A stretch of DNA of 64,000 nt from Antedon mediterranea (lineage: Eukaryota > Echinodermata > Crinoidea > Comatulida > Antedonidae), in the NCBI RefSeq assembly GCF_964355755.1, contig NC_092678.1, positions 22,982,365 through 23,046,364 of the forward strand, given 5' to 3'. Below the pieces are notes generated by a model. It was not told where the DNA came from and ran no database searches. It saw nothing but the letters and a program-made list of their open reading frames with translations. Every line of letters starts with the position of its first letter. Position 1 is the stretch's first letter. Below, in pieces: positions 1 through 14,700 of this stretch. Position numbers and translations under genes: made by a program.

Positions 1-95
1 AAATGTTAAGCTAATCTTGTGGTCTGTAAATTGTTGGTATTTTCTGGAAGGCATGTCCATATATACTAATTAAATATAATTTCTTCTGTCACCAG

Positions 96-2750
96 TCTTG
101 ATTGATGTGACCCCACCTGTGGAGGGACACCTTCTTGATGGTCTCTTACCTGACAACGAAGACCTTCAGTATTCGTCTGCTCCTGCTACAGTCTCTGGCC
201 AATGGTATAACTTCACAGATCCTGAATCTGGTATTGATGATGTTATCGTTACTATATATGGCAGACATACTCTGAGGTACACTTATACAATAATCATTTG
301 TATATACAGAACAGTCAACTCTCCCAATACCAGACTCTCTGAAAACCAAAATTGTCACAAAATCAGACTTTTCATGAGGTCCAAAAGGTCCCAAACTCTG
401 TTTTCAGAATACCAGACTAGATACCCAGACTTGCCCAAGGTTGTCCGATATTGGAAAAGTTGACTATGCTTGGAATATATTAGCATTTTATTTTATTTGT
501 TATTATTTTATCTCCGTAACCATTTTAATTACTTTTAATTTAGTGAGGAGTTCGCAGAATTTGAAATCATCCATGAATCTGAATCTGTTGAACCGAACGC
601 TACGTTTTTTGAATGGCATCACTTCCACCTGAAAGATGGCGATGACGTGTTCATCGAACTAGACGTTGTCAACCAAGCTGGCCTCTCGGTAACGCAAAGG
701 TCAGATGGTTTCAGAGTTGACCTTACACCACCGATCATGACATTTATCGGGGATGGAAGTACACCAGGAGAAGACATAGAATTTCAGGTTAGTTATGATT
801 TATAGTTTTTATGTAGATGATGTGAATCAAGTTATTATGTTTGAACAAACTCGCATGCGAATGTCTGCATGTTTAATAAACATTTAGTATAGGCCGATAA
901 TTGTTACCATAAAACTTTAAATGTTTCTCTGCCAGTACTACCCTGCAGACTAATGCAAGTCATGTTGAGAAATAAGAAGTAGTTGTAACAAGGTGCAGTA
1001 CTTTGAAACTCCAGAGATAAAGCTTAATACTCTTACTATATGCACGATTTTGTTTATTGTTTAATATGTTTATTTTTCTCAGTCGAATGACACATTGATA
1101 TCAGCAAACTGGAAATTCCACGACCCAGAGTCTGACATGAATCACTACAAATTCTCAGTTTCTGAAACCTACGGAGGAACCACACACCAAATATTTCCAA
1201 GTAAGTGAAATGATTTCAAGATGTCCAATTAACTTTGAACAAATAGTGCTATGGATGATTTCCTTCCCTCCTAAGGGTTCACTTTGTGTCTTAAATCTCT
1301 AACCAAACAGCGTTTATTCATCTCGCTCCAAGTGCTACAATGAGAGAGGCTGACATGTGCCAGTACACTGCAGTATACCCCTTCTCTAATGAATCTTGAC
1401 TTCATATTGTTTTGAGAAAATATGTATGCTTATTAGACGTTTACGTAACATTTTACTTTATTTCAGGTCCTCATTCTCACCCAGCATTTATAGAAGTGCC
1501 TCAATCCCAAGACGCTCATACAGAATATGATCTGACATTGAAAGAGGGCGGTCTGTACAACACCCGAATTTCAGGAGTAAATAACGCAGGTTTGACATCA
1601 CCACATGAGACCAATGGTGTCATCATAGATCCGTCTCCACCTTTGGTAAGCTGTTTTTGCATTTAGTTAAAATTCCTTAAGGATATCTACGAATACTTGT
1701 ATGGTTATGTTGATATTAGAAGTGTAATACTTCAAGGGACCAAAAATATTAGTTATCAATTTGTTAGTTTGTTAGTTATATTCAGTTTGTAAGTTTTTTA
1801 TCCAATTACATTTCAGCTGTCCAGCATCAAGGTTGGTGTCATGGATCCTGGAGAATCTGAAGAGTTTTTATTTGGATATGTTTGGCAAAGTGATCCAGAA
1901 GGAATCAGAGCTACGTGGAAAGCAGTGGATGCTGAGAGCGGTATTATATCCTATTGGGCTGCAATAGGAACTCAACCAGGTAACCAGAATAGATTAACTA
2001 TTATGAATTTTGAAATAGGGGGCTTTTGTTTTGGGGGTTACCAGAACTCATATGAACAGTCTAACAATGTACAGTAATTACTCTCTTTAGTACTTTAAAG
2101 TAACCTCTAATAATTGCAAATTATAAAGAAACCTCTAATAATTGCAAATTATTAGAGGTTGCTTTAATAATTGCAAATTATTGTAACAGTCTAAAAAGCT
2201 TAACTAGACGTACTTCAGTAGTCAAAGCAAATTCTCTAATAACTGCAAATTATTGTAACGGTCTAAAAGGCTTAACTGGAAAAAACTAATTCTCTCTTTT
2301 GTAGTTAAACCAAATTCTCTAATAACTGCAAATTATTGTAATGGTCTAAAAGGCTTAACTTGACAAACTGTTTCTCTCTTTTGTAGTTAAACCAAATTCT
2401 CTAATACTTACAAATGTTTGTAACGGTATAAAAGGCTTAACTGGACATACTTTTCTCTTAAGCAGTCAAACAAAATTCTCTAATAACTGCAAATTGTTAG
2501 AAAAATGTCATGTACTATTTTGTAGGTTCAAATGATGTACAGGATTTTACAAGTATGGGACCGGATGAATCTGCTTACATCAGTGGGCTAAATCTTACAC
2601 TCACTAATGCAAGCACATGTTCAGATTTTGAGTTCTTGGATTCCTGCCAGCCAGTTTACTACCTTACCGTCAAGGCAGAGAACGGGGCGCGATCTTTCAG
2701 CGAGCCAGCTATTTCGTCACCTATACGAGTTGTTGAAGCTGACAAAATTG
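96..2750 (+). CDS. Giant receptor, exons 1-6: first FN3-like modules
   Basis: Exons 96-276, 544-787, 1083-1200, 1467-1645, 1817-1979 and 2526-2750, visible residues 1-369. Each module has the same grammar: a linker ending in a D-x-(T/S)-P-P motif (IDVTPP, VDLTPP, IDPSPP), a Trp strand before an acidic turn (WYNFTDPESGIDD, WKFHDPESD, WKAVDAESGI), an AIGT strand and a strand ending in an N-x-A-G turn (VVNQAGL, VNNAGL). That spacing fits fibronectin type III beta sandwiches. Modules are split by introns near the strand boundary rather than being one exon each. Function: probably extracellular spacing or ligand contact. The FN3 assignment is by motif, not by profile search. Confidence 0.8.
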
Positions 2751-5700
2751 GTAAGCATTATACTTTATCAATTCATTTTATTTTAGAAAATTGACAAGGT
2801 TCTGTATATTTACAAAATGTATTTATGACCAAATATTAGGTTGAATTTATTCCCAAAACTTTTATTGTGGTTAGTTGAACGTCAAAGTAGTATTTCCTCA
2901 GAGAGCAATGTTAATTGGTCAGGTGTTTTGCCCTACTCTTACTTAATTGAAGTTACTCAGTACATTGAGAACACTTGCGAAGAATTATCAAGTAACTCTC
3001 AGATGATACACAAATTAGTTTAATTTGTTTTAATCAGTGTTCTCATGTCTGAATACTGTAGGCGTACTTTGACTACCACATGCCTGAATGCTTGTCAGTA
3101 TATCGTACGAGAGTGATGTGACACTTTGTAATTGTTTTTGTTAGTTTTTCATTTATCTGTTTTTGTAATATATCTAGGAGCAAATATAATTCCTAAGTAT
3201 GTTTTATATGCAAATGACAATAAATGGAAGTAATTTTGCACTGATGAATATACATCTTATATTATTACCAGTAATGGTGTTATAATCAATATTGTAGGAA
3301 TGGTTTGGGATGGAACAGAAACTGAAATTGTTGATGGTGTATTAATCAAAGCTCATGACATTGACTCACAGATGCAAAAGACAGAACTGTTTGTAATGTT
3401 CCATGGATTTGAGGTAGGCCTAACAAATTATTCATATTATATTCTATATAAAGTATATATAACCGGTCTAACTGTGTAGAAATATTGTTAGCAATCTCCT
3501 TTCTACTTGTTTTTTTCCAGAGTCAACTTGATGGCCTTACGTCATTTGAATGGGCAGTTGGTACAGAGCCTCGTTTGGATAATATTCAACCATTTTCTGA
3601 TTTTGGACTTGTCCTCTACGAAGACCCAAACAAGGCAGGAACAGGTAATTTGCACATAGATTATTAAAACTATTTCTGACACTGTTTTAGTCCTACTACT
3701 CATTAGTAGGAAAGAAGTAATCATGATGTGTTTGTTTTATGCCAGGTCTCCCAGGTTCAGGACATGGTTACACTACCCTCACACTAGACCATGGTGTTAC
3801 TTATTATGCAACGGTTCGAGCCATTACTGGTGCTGAAAACGTCCTAGAGGCAGTCTCCGATGGTGTTATAGTTGATCAAACTCCTACGAAAATCCATTCT
3901 CTTACCTTTGGACTTCCTGGTGAAAACGATACTGAGGTATTACTGCTCAAACATTTTTTATTTCTGTTTTACCAGGCTTCATGTAACTATGAAAGTCTAT
4001 AGTACCATGTAGAAATTATATATTTTCCTCATAAATGACTATAGTATAAGGTACCAATGTGGTTAAGAACATAGATCTGTTTATGTTCCAGGGGTGTTCT
4101 AGGAACTTTTTATTATTCGTATCTAAGCCCTCCCTCTGGAGAGCACAGGCTATGGTTTGGTTTATCCAGTTAAGCGGCACTCATTGACTACTAACACCAC
4201 TATTTGCTTGTGTAATCTAAGTATTTAACTGAAGTTGTATGTGCACAATTTTGCTTCTCTACCTTTTAGACTTTGGATCCTGAATTTACCATCTATTCCA
4301 AAACGGATGATGAACTTTTAGCTACTTGGCATATGGAGGAATCTGAAAGTGAATTATTAAGTGTCGAGTATTCCTTCGGAACTTTCCCGCTAGGAGATGA
4401 TATTTATCAACGCACTGAGATTGCTAACGTTACTTCGACTGCTAGCGTTTTCCAAATGCCTACTGGAAAAGGTAATATTACAATTATTTTATAAGTTAAC
4501 AAGTTACCACACTTAGCAAGTATCTGCCGTACAGTTTAGAAGAATATTTGATTGAATACAATGTATGTACAATGTCTATTTATTATTATTTGTAGGATCT
4601 TCAAACATTCTGAATATTTTCGTCACAAACACGGCAACATTACGAACTGAGCAGTATTCCAGTAGTGTCGTCGTAGATATAACTCCCCCTGGAGATGGCC
4701 AGGTGAGACATTTTATGATTTATTCTTTTTATGCTTCTTTAAATAATTTTATTTTATAATTAACAGTTACGTATGTTTGTCCTGAAAAATTGTTAAGTAA
4801 TTCTAAGATAGGACTTGAACCAATAACCTTTAGATCACTAGACTGGTGCTCATACCTGTAGACCGCCAACTTACACTTATAGCTACAGTTAGATAATGAA
4901 TCAATTGTACATTGCAAGTTTTTAAACTTTTAAAGTAAAATAATCTTTAAATACCATATATCAATTTATCCTACATATTTTTCAGTTCTTTAAAAGTTCT
5001 CTTCATTTATTTTTAGGTATTTTGCCCTGAGTATATTAGTGAGAAGAAATTGGAATGCTCGTGGGCAGGTTTTGTCGACATTGAATCTGGAATTGAGAGA
5101 TACACTTTTGCAATCGGTACGCAGCTTGGTGGAAATGACGTGTTCTTCAAAGACGATGTTCCTGCATATGGAGATGCTCTTATTGTAGAAGGTGATGCAT
5201 TTTGCATTTATACCATTTCAATTAAAAGGGTATTTACAGTACCCATGTGTGAATAAAACCCAGAACTTTTTGTATGTATGCTTGTTATGTAATGCCATGG
5301 AGAAAGAAGGTAGGTTCTATGGTAATGCTAATGTATTTAATTCTTAACTATTGATAAGGACTATAAACTGTAGGTCCAGTGCACACATCTGGCTCATGTG
5401 CACCTAGAGGACTTTAAAGCATAAGTCCAACATGACTCATGTGCGCTTTAAAGAACCTAGTACATCTTTCCAGACGAGTAGGAGGTTACCCCGGTGTATT
5501 AGTATACACACAGCCACTGTCACACACAGACACTTATCATAATTCATTATGAGGGCCCCTTGACTGTCAGCATACGCTGTTTAGGGTCAATCTCTATAAA
5601 TAAGGTTAAATAAAATAAATATGTTGTGTTTGTACATGTTTGTACAGTAGTGCATCTTTAGACTATTATGTATAAATTTCTTTTATTTTGCAGAATTTGG

Positions 5701-8700
5701 AATTGAACCTCTTAAACCAGAGCAGACATTCTTTGTAACAATGCAAGCCTTCAATAAAGTTGGCTTATCTACTACAGCCTTCTCTGATGAGATCTTGGTT
5801 GATAAGTCTCCACCAATCCCAGGCCATGTTATAGAAGTCTCTGACGTGGCACGCATAGGATCTAACGAACATCAGGATTCGCTAGCTGGTTCTCCAGAGA
5901 ACATTTGTGCTGATGAAGAAAATGGTGCAGGTACAAGTTGTCTTTAAATCTTATTTTTATTAGCTAATCGTGTGCTTCTATTCATTAGCCAATCATGTTC
6001 TTCAAATTCATGTAAACATTTTTTGATTGGATAATAATTTGCAATGTAATCATACTGTATGCAAATATATTTTACAGACTGCCAGGCCCAAGATGCTATT
6101 TGCCAGACATCACTGACCACTGTTGTAGTTGCATGGCAACCGTTTACTGAATTGGAATCCTATATAACAAGGTAAATTTAAACTAGTATAAATGCTTGTA
6201 TGTATGGAACATTGAAAATACAATATAAAACATATACATTCTAATTTTTATTTTCCAGTTATGACATTGCCATTGGATCTGAGGTTGGAAAGTCAGACAT
6301 TATGGAATTTAAGTCGATTTCTACAGATGAGACGTACTACGAAGCTACTGGATTAGACTTAAGTGAAATTCGTCAGGTAATCCTTTGATCATTGCATTCA
6401 AGATTTTCCAATCCATCTCATCTTTTTATATTCTTGCTGTGCATACTAATGTTGTATTTTTGTCTTTCTTGTTACCAAGGTTTTTGTTATGGTCAAAGGA
6501 AACAATGCAGCCGGTTTGTCAACCGTTGGCTTTTCGAACGGCGTCTTCATAAGCAGGATTTCGAGCGGTCGTCAACCACTCCGAAGCCCGATAGTAAATG
6601 ATGGAAACTCAACCGCATTTGACGTGTAAGAAGTTAAATTGAATATTAAGTCATAATTTCATGATGTACAAAATATATTTGATAATATTTGTAATTATTT
6701 TTCTTTACTATAGTGATTACCAAACCGATGCCAATGAAATCCGAGCATCATGGGACTTTAGCGGAGACCCTTGTCCAATTGTAAACTATGAATGGGCTAT
6801 TAAACGAATTGATGGGATGGTGATACAGGATTTTATCGATGTTAAAAGTGAGTCATCCTTGTTATTTCTATCACTTCTTTGTATATTGTATTGTATTGTT
6901 TTACTGTACTTTAAAAACAACATTGAAGATAGCAGCTGATTGTAATTAAGAATGTCAAAGGTCAACAACTCAACTGACTGACATGAACACAATTCAAAGT
7001 AATACACAGTTGCGCAAAATATCAAAATCTCAGTTTCAATTATAAGTAACTTGAATCACGTCACACATGCGGTATGATAACCATGACTAGTTTCAACAAA
7101 AGCATTTGTGCGCTTTATTTTTTCAGCGCCGCTCAGTTGTTTGAAAGCCGACATGAATGCCCTTGTGCAACTCGTTACTTGTGTCGACCTGTGTGTACAC
7201 ATTAGACTAGACACGTGATAATATTTTAGTCACAACCCATATTTATATTTTCAGCAAAAACTATGGCAGTAAATGAAGCTGTTGTAATGGCGGACGGACA
7301 GACGTTTTACAGCATTGTCCGTGCAACAAACCTGTTGGGTCATACTCAGGTCCTCAGAACAGACGGCTTGACACTGAGATTACAACCCATACTGCCTGGA
7401 CACGTGTATGATGGGGGCGTTATAGGATTCGACCTAAATGAACAAGCGTCAATTACGACACTCTCAGCCAATTGGGACGGGTTTGGTGTTGACGACCAGG
7501 AACAGAAAGTTGTTATTCAAGATGGTGAGTTGAGTAAAATCAACAATAATAATAATAATAATCAGATAAATATAATTAAATTTATTCCTTTTTGCAAACA
7601 AAATTTAAAGAACAGAGAGTACATTAATAAAAGTGTGTATGGTTGACCTGACTGTTTTCACATTTAATTTGTGGAGATTTATTTGTATGTCTAATCAGGT
7701 TAGTTTCTTAGTAAGCACTGTAAGCAACTTGGTAATTTTTATTTTACACACAAAATAAATACAGAATATGAAAATATATATATACAGTATATAAATCTTA
7801 TATTTTTTTTAAATAATTTTTGTTTTATTAACATAGGGTATACATATGCAGCCAATGACAAGCAGTTGATTGAATACTACAGCATTGCTATTGGAAATGA
7901 CCGTCGGTATCCTAAGACACGTGACAACATCGTGCCATTTACAAACGTAGAGTTGAACACTGTGTGGAAATTTGCCGACTTACTCTTAGATGAAAAGGCT
8001 ACTTATTACGCAACAGTCCGAGCTTACGGAGGGCAGTTAGCTTATGCTGAAGTAACATCGAATGGTATACAAGTTGGCAAAGGCTTAGGAGTTGAAGGTA
8101 AGTAGGCCTAGACATTCTTTTGTAGATAGAATTTGCAGTATGCTTTGTGAGACAGAAGCAATCATCAGAACACCGAGCGTGCCGTGCCAATATAAGAATT
8201 CGTAACAGTCTTTTAATCTGGGACAAATACCAACAGTACTGTTAATGGTCATTGAACTGATCGTGTTGCAGCCACAGATAGACCCTTTGATCTCCGGAGC
8301 TCGGCATCCTGTTGTTAGTTCAATTATGGTGTCAGCTCTTTGGCTCTCTTGTATGACATAATTTTAGGCTTTTTATTTTGCTGCCATGTTATCCTTACAT
8401 TCCTATTGAGGCTTCTCGGGAGTTAATTTCTGTTTTAAAATTGTAATTTTGTAAGTAATTTAATACAAAAAGTGTCTTCACAGGCAGTACCCAGGGCTTA
8501 CAACAAACTGCTACTTCAAGGCTGAAGGGTCTTTCACACCTGTTCCGACATTGTTCCGGTCCGGTGCCAGCAAATCCAATTGATCATAAATGCTTCGTTT
8601 TCTCATGGCTACGTATAGACGCGTAGAGCATTGCGAAAACGAAAAATTGACGCTATACTATACTATACATTATTATATATTGTATGTAACGCTTTCATTT

Positions 8701-11700
8701 CTGTGAAGGTGGAGAAATCGAAACAAAGCTGTTCATCAACCAAGACACAGGGACATCATTTTCTTGGTCTAACTTCATATCAGACCAACCAATGTTCTTC
8801 TATATGTACGGCATCTCAAGTAACCCAGAGGCTAGTAATATTGAATGTGACATCTTACAACAGGTTTGTAAATACATTATGATACTACAAATTAACTTAA
8901 CTAAGTATAATTATTTCAAGAGTTCTGTCCCAATTGTTTATGAAGTGTCAAGTTAGATTGTTTATGAAGTGTCAAGTTAAATTGTTTATGAAGTGTCAAG
9001 TTAAATTGTTTATGAAGTTTTAAGTCAATAAATTGATGAAGTGCCAAGTTAAATTGTTTATGAAGTGTCCAGTTAAATTGTTTATGAAGTGTCAAGTTAA
9101 ATTGTTTATGAAGTGTCAAGTTAAATGGTTTATGAAGTGTCAAGTTAAATTGTTTATGAAGCGTCAAGTTAAATTGTTTATGAAGTGTCAAGTTAAATTG
9201 CTTATGAAGTGTCAAGTTAAATTGTTTATAAAGTGTCAAGTTAAATTGTTTACGAAATGTGAAGTTAAATTGTTTATAAAGGGTCAAGTTAAATTGTTTA
9301 TAAAGGGTCAAGTTAAATTGTTTATGAAGTGTCAAGTTAAATTGTTTATGAAGTGTCAAGTTAAATTGTTTATGAAGTTTCAAGTTAAATTGTTTATGAC
9401 GTCTCAAGTTAAATTGTTTATGAAGTGTCAAGTTAAATTGTTTATGAAGTGTCAAGTTAAATGGTTTATGAAGTGTCAAGTTAAATTGTTTATGAAGTGT
9501 CAAGTTAAATTGTTTATGAAGTGTCAAGTTAAATTGGTTATGAAGTGTCAAGTTAACAAGGTTTGTACAAATCAAACAAGTGGTTTAAATTCCAGTTATT
9601 TCCTCAACTGACTTGATCCTTGCGAAAGAAAGCGAACACAAAAGAGATAGGCGCTGTCTGTTACAGCCCTGAATAGATTGCAAATATTACTATAAAACCA
9701 TGTGGTACAACAACATTTTGATAACTTGCAATGAAAGTTACCAAATATATTGATTTCGAAACTACTGTTATTACCACAGTTTATCTGTTATTTTTTCATC
9801 ACAGATGGCAAAGAGTGAATGTGTATCTGAGCCATGTAAAGAGGTAGAGTCATTGTTTGATGTTGCCACTGTCACTAATACAGGCAAGGATACATATGCA
9901 GAGGAAACATACCTGAGTCTGCAACACAATCACAACTATTATATTGTTGTATTTGGTGAGTTTCTTTGAGCTTGGTTCCTATTTCGTATTTCATTTCCAC
10001 TGGATATATGTGTGTTTAACAAATCTTATTATTATTTATTTATTTAACAACCAAGTGAACCTCAACTAAACTATGAAAATAGTATACAGAAATGATATAA
10101 TGATATAGAAAGGATTACTCTTTTGCAATGAAATCAAAAGAGATCTTGAAGCAACTTCCTCGTTCTATCCGTTACACTCCATCCCCTTTTCAATTCAAAT
10201 CTCTCCTGAAAACTCGCCTATTTCAATAGTTATTCTTTTCATGTTCTGCTGTCAGACTCTGGTAAAGAGTGCTTTATAAATGTTCGATATTATTATTATT
10301 ATCGCCATAATCTGTAATCAGTGTATCCTTTAAATTTCTTTTCTTCTAAGGAAACGACGAAGCGGGACAATGTAACAAAACAAGCCGATCGTTTAAAGTT
10401 GATATGACAAAACCAATTGAAGGACGAATTTGGCTTGAAAACAACCCTCATGTTCCTGGAGATTTTGTAAGTTTCTCATATAATCATTCTTAGATTCTTA
10501 AGTCTATTTCTTGAGATTTCTACCTTTATAGAATTTACCTGTATAGCAATCAGTCCCTCTTCTCTCTTTCTGTGATCATGTGCGTCTTGGAATATGATGA
10601 CATTGTCATGTATGAGAGACGTATATGAACTACTATGGCATCTGGACTATTCCATTTTCCATATTTGGAAGTAAATGTAGAGTCTCAGGTAGATATTTGA
10701 CCCATAGACTACCAACATCACTGTTGTGTATTCTGTTGGACATTCTATAGAAAAGGTAGATACAATACTACTGGTTTATGCAGTGTCGTAATGGAGGGGA
10801 AAAGTTCCTCTAGTTTAGCTAAGAAGTTAATCTGGGATGTTCATGCTCTTCTTAAGCTTTGGGACACCCAGTAATTGTGCTCATAGCATCACACCACTGG
10901 CTTTAATATGTTATACTTTGGTTTGTCTAGCCTGCTTGGTTTACTGCTGACTCGACATCGTTAACTATTCACTGGAGCGAGTTCAATGATCCGGAAAGCC
11001 AGATTGGTTATTACGAGATTGAACTACTGGTGGCGCCATCGTGTAAAGCTGGTGACGATGAAGTACTAACAACAGTCGTAGAAAAGGTCAAACTAGAAGC
11101 GCACATTTCAACTTATAGCTTCTATGGACTAAGTCTTAAGGTATGATAACAGAAATGAAAAACAGTAGATCCTTTTTATAACTACTCCCACAGTTTTAAC
11201 TAAAAATACCAAAGATAGGATAGAATTTGTGTACTTTTACTTTACTTTTTACATTCTTTTTTTTGTCTTTTACTTTTATTTTCTCTCTTACTTTTTCCTT
11301 TGCTTCTTCTTTCTCTGTTACCTTATGCTTTTATCGTTTTTATTTTCTTTAATTTTTATTCTTTTTCTGCTTTTGTTTTAATACATTTTCTTTCTTCTAC
11401 AGTTAGTTATGCAGTATAAATTTTATCATTCTAATGTTAACATTAAACTCTTTCTTCTAGTCATTAACTCCATATTTTGTCAAATTAACTACAACAAATA
11501 AAGCAAGTTCATATATCACCACGACATCGTCTCCAATATTCTTTGACGATTCATCTCCGACGGCAGGTTTAGTGGTTGATGGTCTAGATTTCAGGAAGGA
11601 TATGCCACACATTAGTTACGTTGATCACATGTCGGGTAAGATTTGAACAATCTTTTCTAAAAGCTTTTTAACTGTAAAGGCCAATTTACACAGACGAGCA

Positions 11701-14700
11701 GTAACTGTAATAAAAATATAGAATCTATGTTATTCCTTATGACCATTTACACACAAGGCGGAATGGATGGATGGTTTCCTCTCAGGATAGATACAGATCC
11801 TGCGTGAGTAAGACAAGCTACTCGGTTTTCCGTTTCTACAGGTGTAATTGGCCTTATGAAGAAGAATATTTATTCACTTTTATTGTCGTCTTTCAATTTT
11901 GCCTTTTACATCAGTCCGAATTTTTATTTCATTTTCTAGGCTCGTTTATTTTCCTACCGAATCCAAACATTGAACCATGTCCTGACCAACATGCAACGTT
12001 TGATGATGAATCTTGGCAAAGTGTGAATAGCAAGGGTATTTGGAATATGGATGGAAAAGATTGGAAAATACATTACGACCATGAACAGGTTTCATAAGCT
12101 TATGATTATTAATTTATTACAAAAATGATAACATATCCCTTTATAAATTTGCCGTAGTACACCTACGTTTCACCATTTACACCCTGGCCTACATTTAATA
12201 TAGTGTCTATAATGTTGTTTTTTCTATTTTTCATATATTTTCTTTCCTATTTTTAAGGATGCATGTTATTGTTAGCATAAAGATCTAACAAAAAAAGGTC
12301 CGTGCTCTGCATATTACCATGGAGAAAAAAGCTTTCAATTTACATAGAATGATGACCAAACTATGTCATGTTAATACATTGTGCGCATGTGATAATATTA
12401 GGATGTGTGTCCTCGCACTCTACCTTGGCGCAGGTTTGATGGTTCTAGGTCCAGACGGCGACCAACAATTCATCAATCGTTTCTCGGTCTTCGCAAATCG
12501 AAGGCTTTCTATTATCTCATAACTTGCATGCTCTATTGTATTTTGTATCTTTTTATGATGAAATTTATTTGAAATATTTTAATGTAGATAACGGTGACTG
12601 ACCCAAACAACATTGTTCTTACCATGGAGCCCGACATCCAAGAACCGTATGTGTTAGCAGGTGCAGTATCAAGACGTGTTGAAATTGGTGAAGGTGGAAC
12701 ATTTAAGGTTAGGACAATATAAATACATTTTCATTATTTTGTATTATTATTTTAGTTTGATTAAAACCTGTTTTTAGAATAATTTTTATACTTTTTTCTT
12801 GTATTTTATTGGTGTAAATGATAAAGCAAGAGCAGTTATTCTGTTTCAGTTCATTCATAATACTATGTAGTTTTATTGAAATATTGAAATATTTTATTGG
12901 TACTGGACGGCCTCTTCAGTCAAATGCTGGTTTCACGGAGTTATAATCAGTGGCTGTGTATGTACATGAACCCCCTACTCATCTCGAACGATGTACTAGG
13001 TTCTTTAAAGTGCACATGAAGTAGATGTGTACACTGGACCTATGGTTTATAGTCCTTATCCAAGAAGACTAATTCTACTACCAGAATCATGGAGTGAGTG
13101 AGCCTCAAACCCTTGCCATTTGTTTTATATATTAATATCATTTTTAGATGGACTTGAAAGCTGCTACCCAAGACATACCAGTTATAACGAGTGTGGTGTT
13201 CTGGGATGGACCTGATGGTGTTGTGGGTGACTTGATGGTTCCTACTGAAGAACTAGAACCTTGTTCATGTTGTTATGAGGAAAACAATGGTGTAAGTACA
13301 TCCAACAGTCATCAGTTACATCTCATCTTGTCTTCTATTTTATCCCATTTCCCTCTGTCATAGGCAAGGTAGTTTTTTCTTATCTGTTATATCTTTTTTA
13401 ACTTTGTGATCCATGTGGATTGTGGTCTTTCTCTTGACCATCTTACTATTCTATTTAGTTCATTTTTACTAATGAATATCAACAACATTTATTTAGAAAC
13501 AGTTCATGAAATAAAAACAGCATACATTAATTACAATAACTTAAATGGTAACATTAAATAAGAACTGTTTCAGGGATCAGAAAAAGAAGTAAAAGAACTT
13601 GTCAAATACCAACCCCTAAACAAAAACAACAACAAAGCAACTGCATGAAAAAATCATTAGCTAATATTAGTTCAATTTTGCAGGAGCTGATTCTTTGGGA
13701 AATTGTTGGTGTTTCTACCAATGTAATCTTCGTATTTAATTGTACAGCTCCAATGTGATAGTGGCTTGATATAAGTCACACTAGTACTAATACTACTAGT
13801 GTTGTAAAGTGAAGTTGTTAATTTTAATATAATATATATTCTATATAATTCTATATGAACAATTTCTTTTAAATATTGTTCAAATTATTTGTTATATTTA
13901 AGACCGGATGCGATTGTGATTGCTCCGCGGTCGGAGCTACTACAAGTCAGCGAATAACTACAATACTGCCACCAACCACCACGGTTCCATGGGAGATAAT
14001 TGAAGATGGAGAAGATGTTGAGTCTGGTGAGGAGTCTAAGAAACAGACAGCTGTCCAGCAAGCCTGTGGCTTACAGTTGTACGCAGGTAACTTTCTGTAT
14101 TTCTTGAATTTATGTTGAATTTATAACGTTTAAATAAACAGCATAACTAATATTTAATTCATTATTTTCTGTAAAAGTTGATTGTTGTTCATTATTCAGA
14201 TAAAGAAATACCATCCGCAACGTTATGGTGCCGATTCCATCAGGATAAGGTTGACTACTTATACAGCATATTTGATTTAACCTTTGACCCATCGAGTGAT
14301 TGGCATCATTATGAGTTTACATTTAAAGAAGAATACGATCCTGATCCAGCAAAGGTGGGAGAAACAATTTCTGTAGTCACATCATGCGAATATTCCTTTA
14401 ATAAACACCTCTTGAGTAAAAATGGAACAGTCAAACTATAAATGGCACTTTGTAGACAGAGAATCATGGTACCAGTTGACACTGGATGTCACATGGATCT
14501 CATATAATATACAAACAGTGTTTGGTTCACTAGACTTCAAGGCTCAATTAAATCCTTTATGCTTTTGCTTATTTCATCAACAGTATAAAAGATGATATTT
14601 TGTTTTAATTTAGGGAGGACTTAAGTATAACAAATCAAATAATAATGATTAAATTTCAATAGATTGGATACACAATACAACTGAGTGTGGATGGTAATCT

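Noticed and set aside
8916-9611. Long ORFs of 219 (-) and 192 (+) codons
   Set aside because: They are products of the 24-bp minisatellite inside intron 20; repeat length is a multiple of three and both strands are open.
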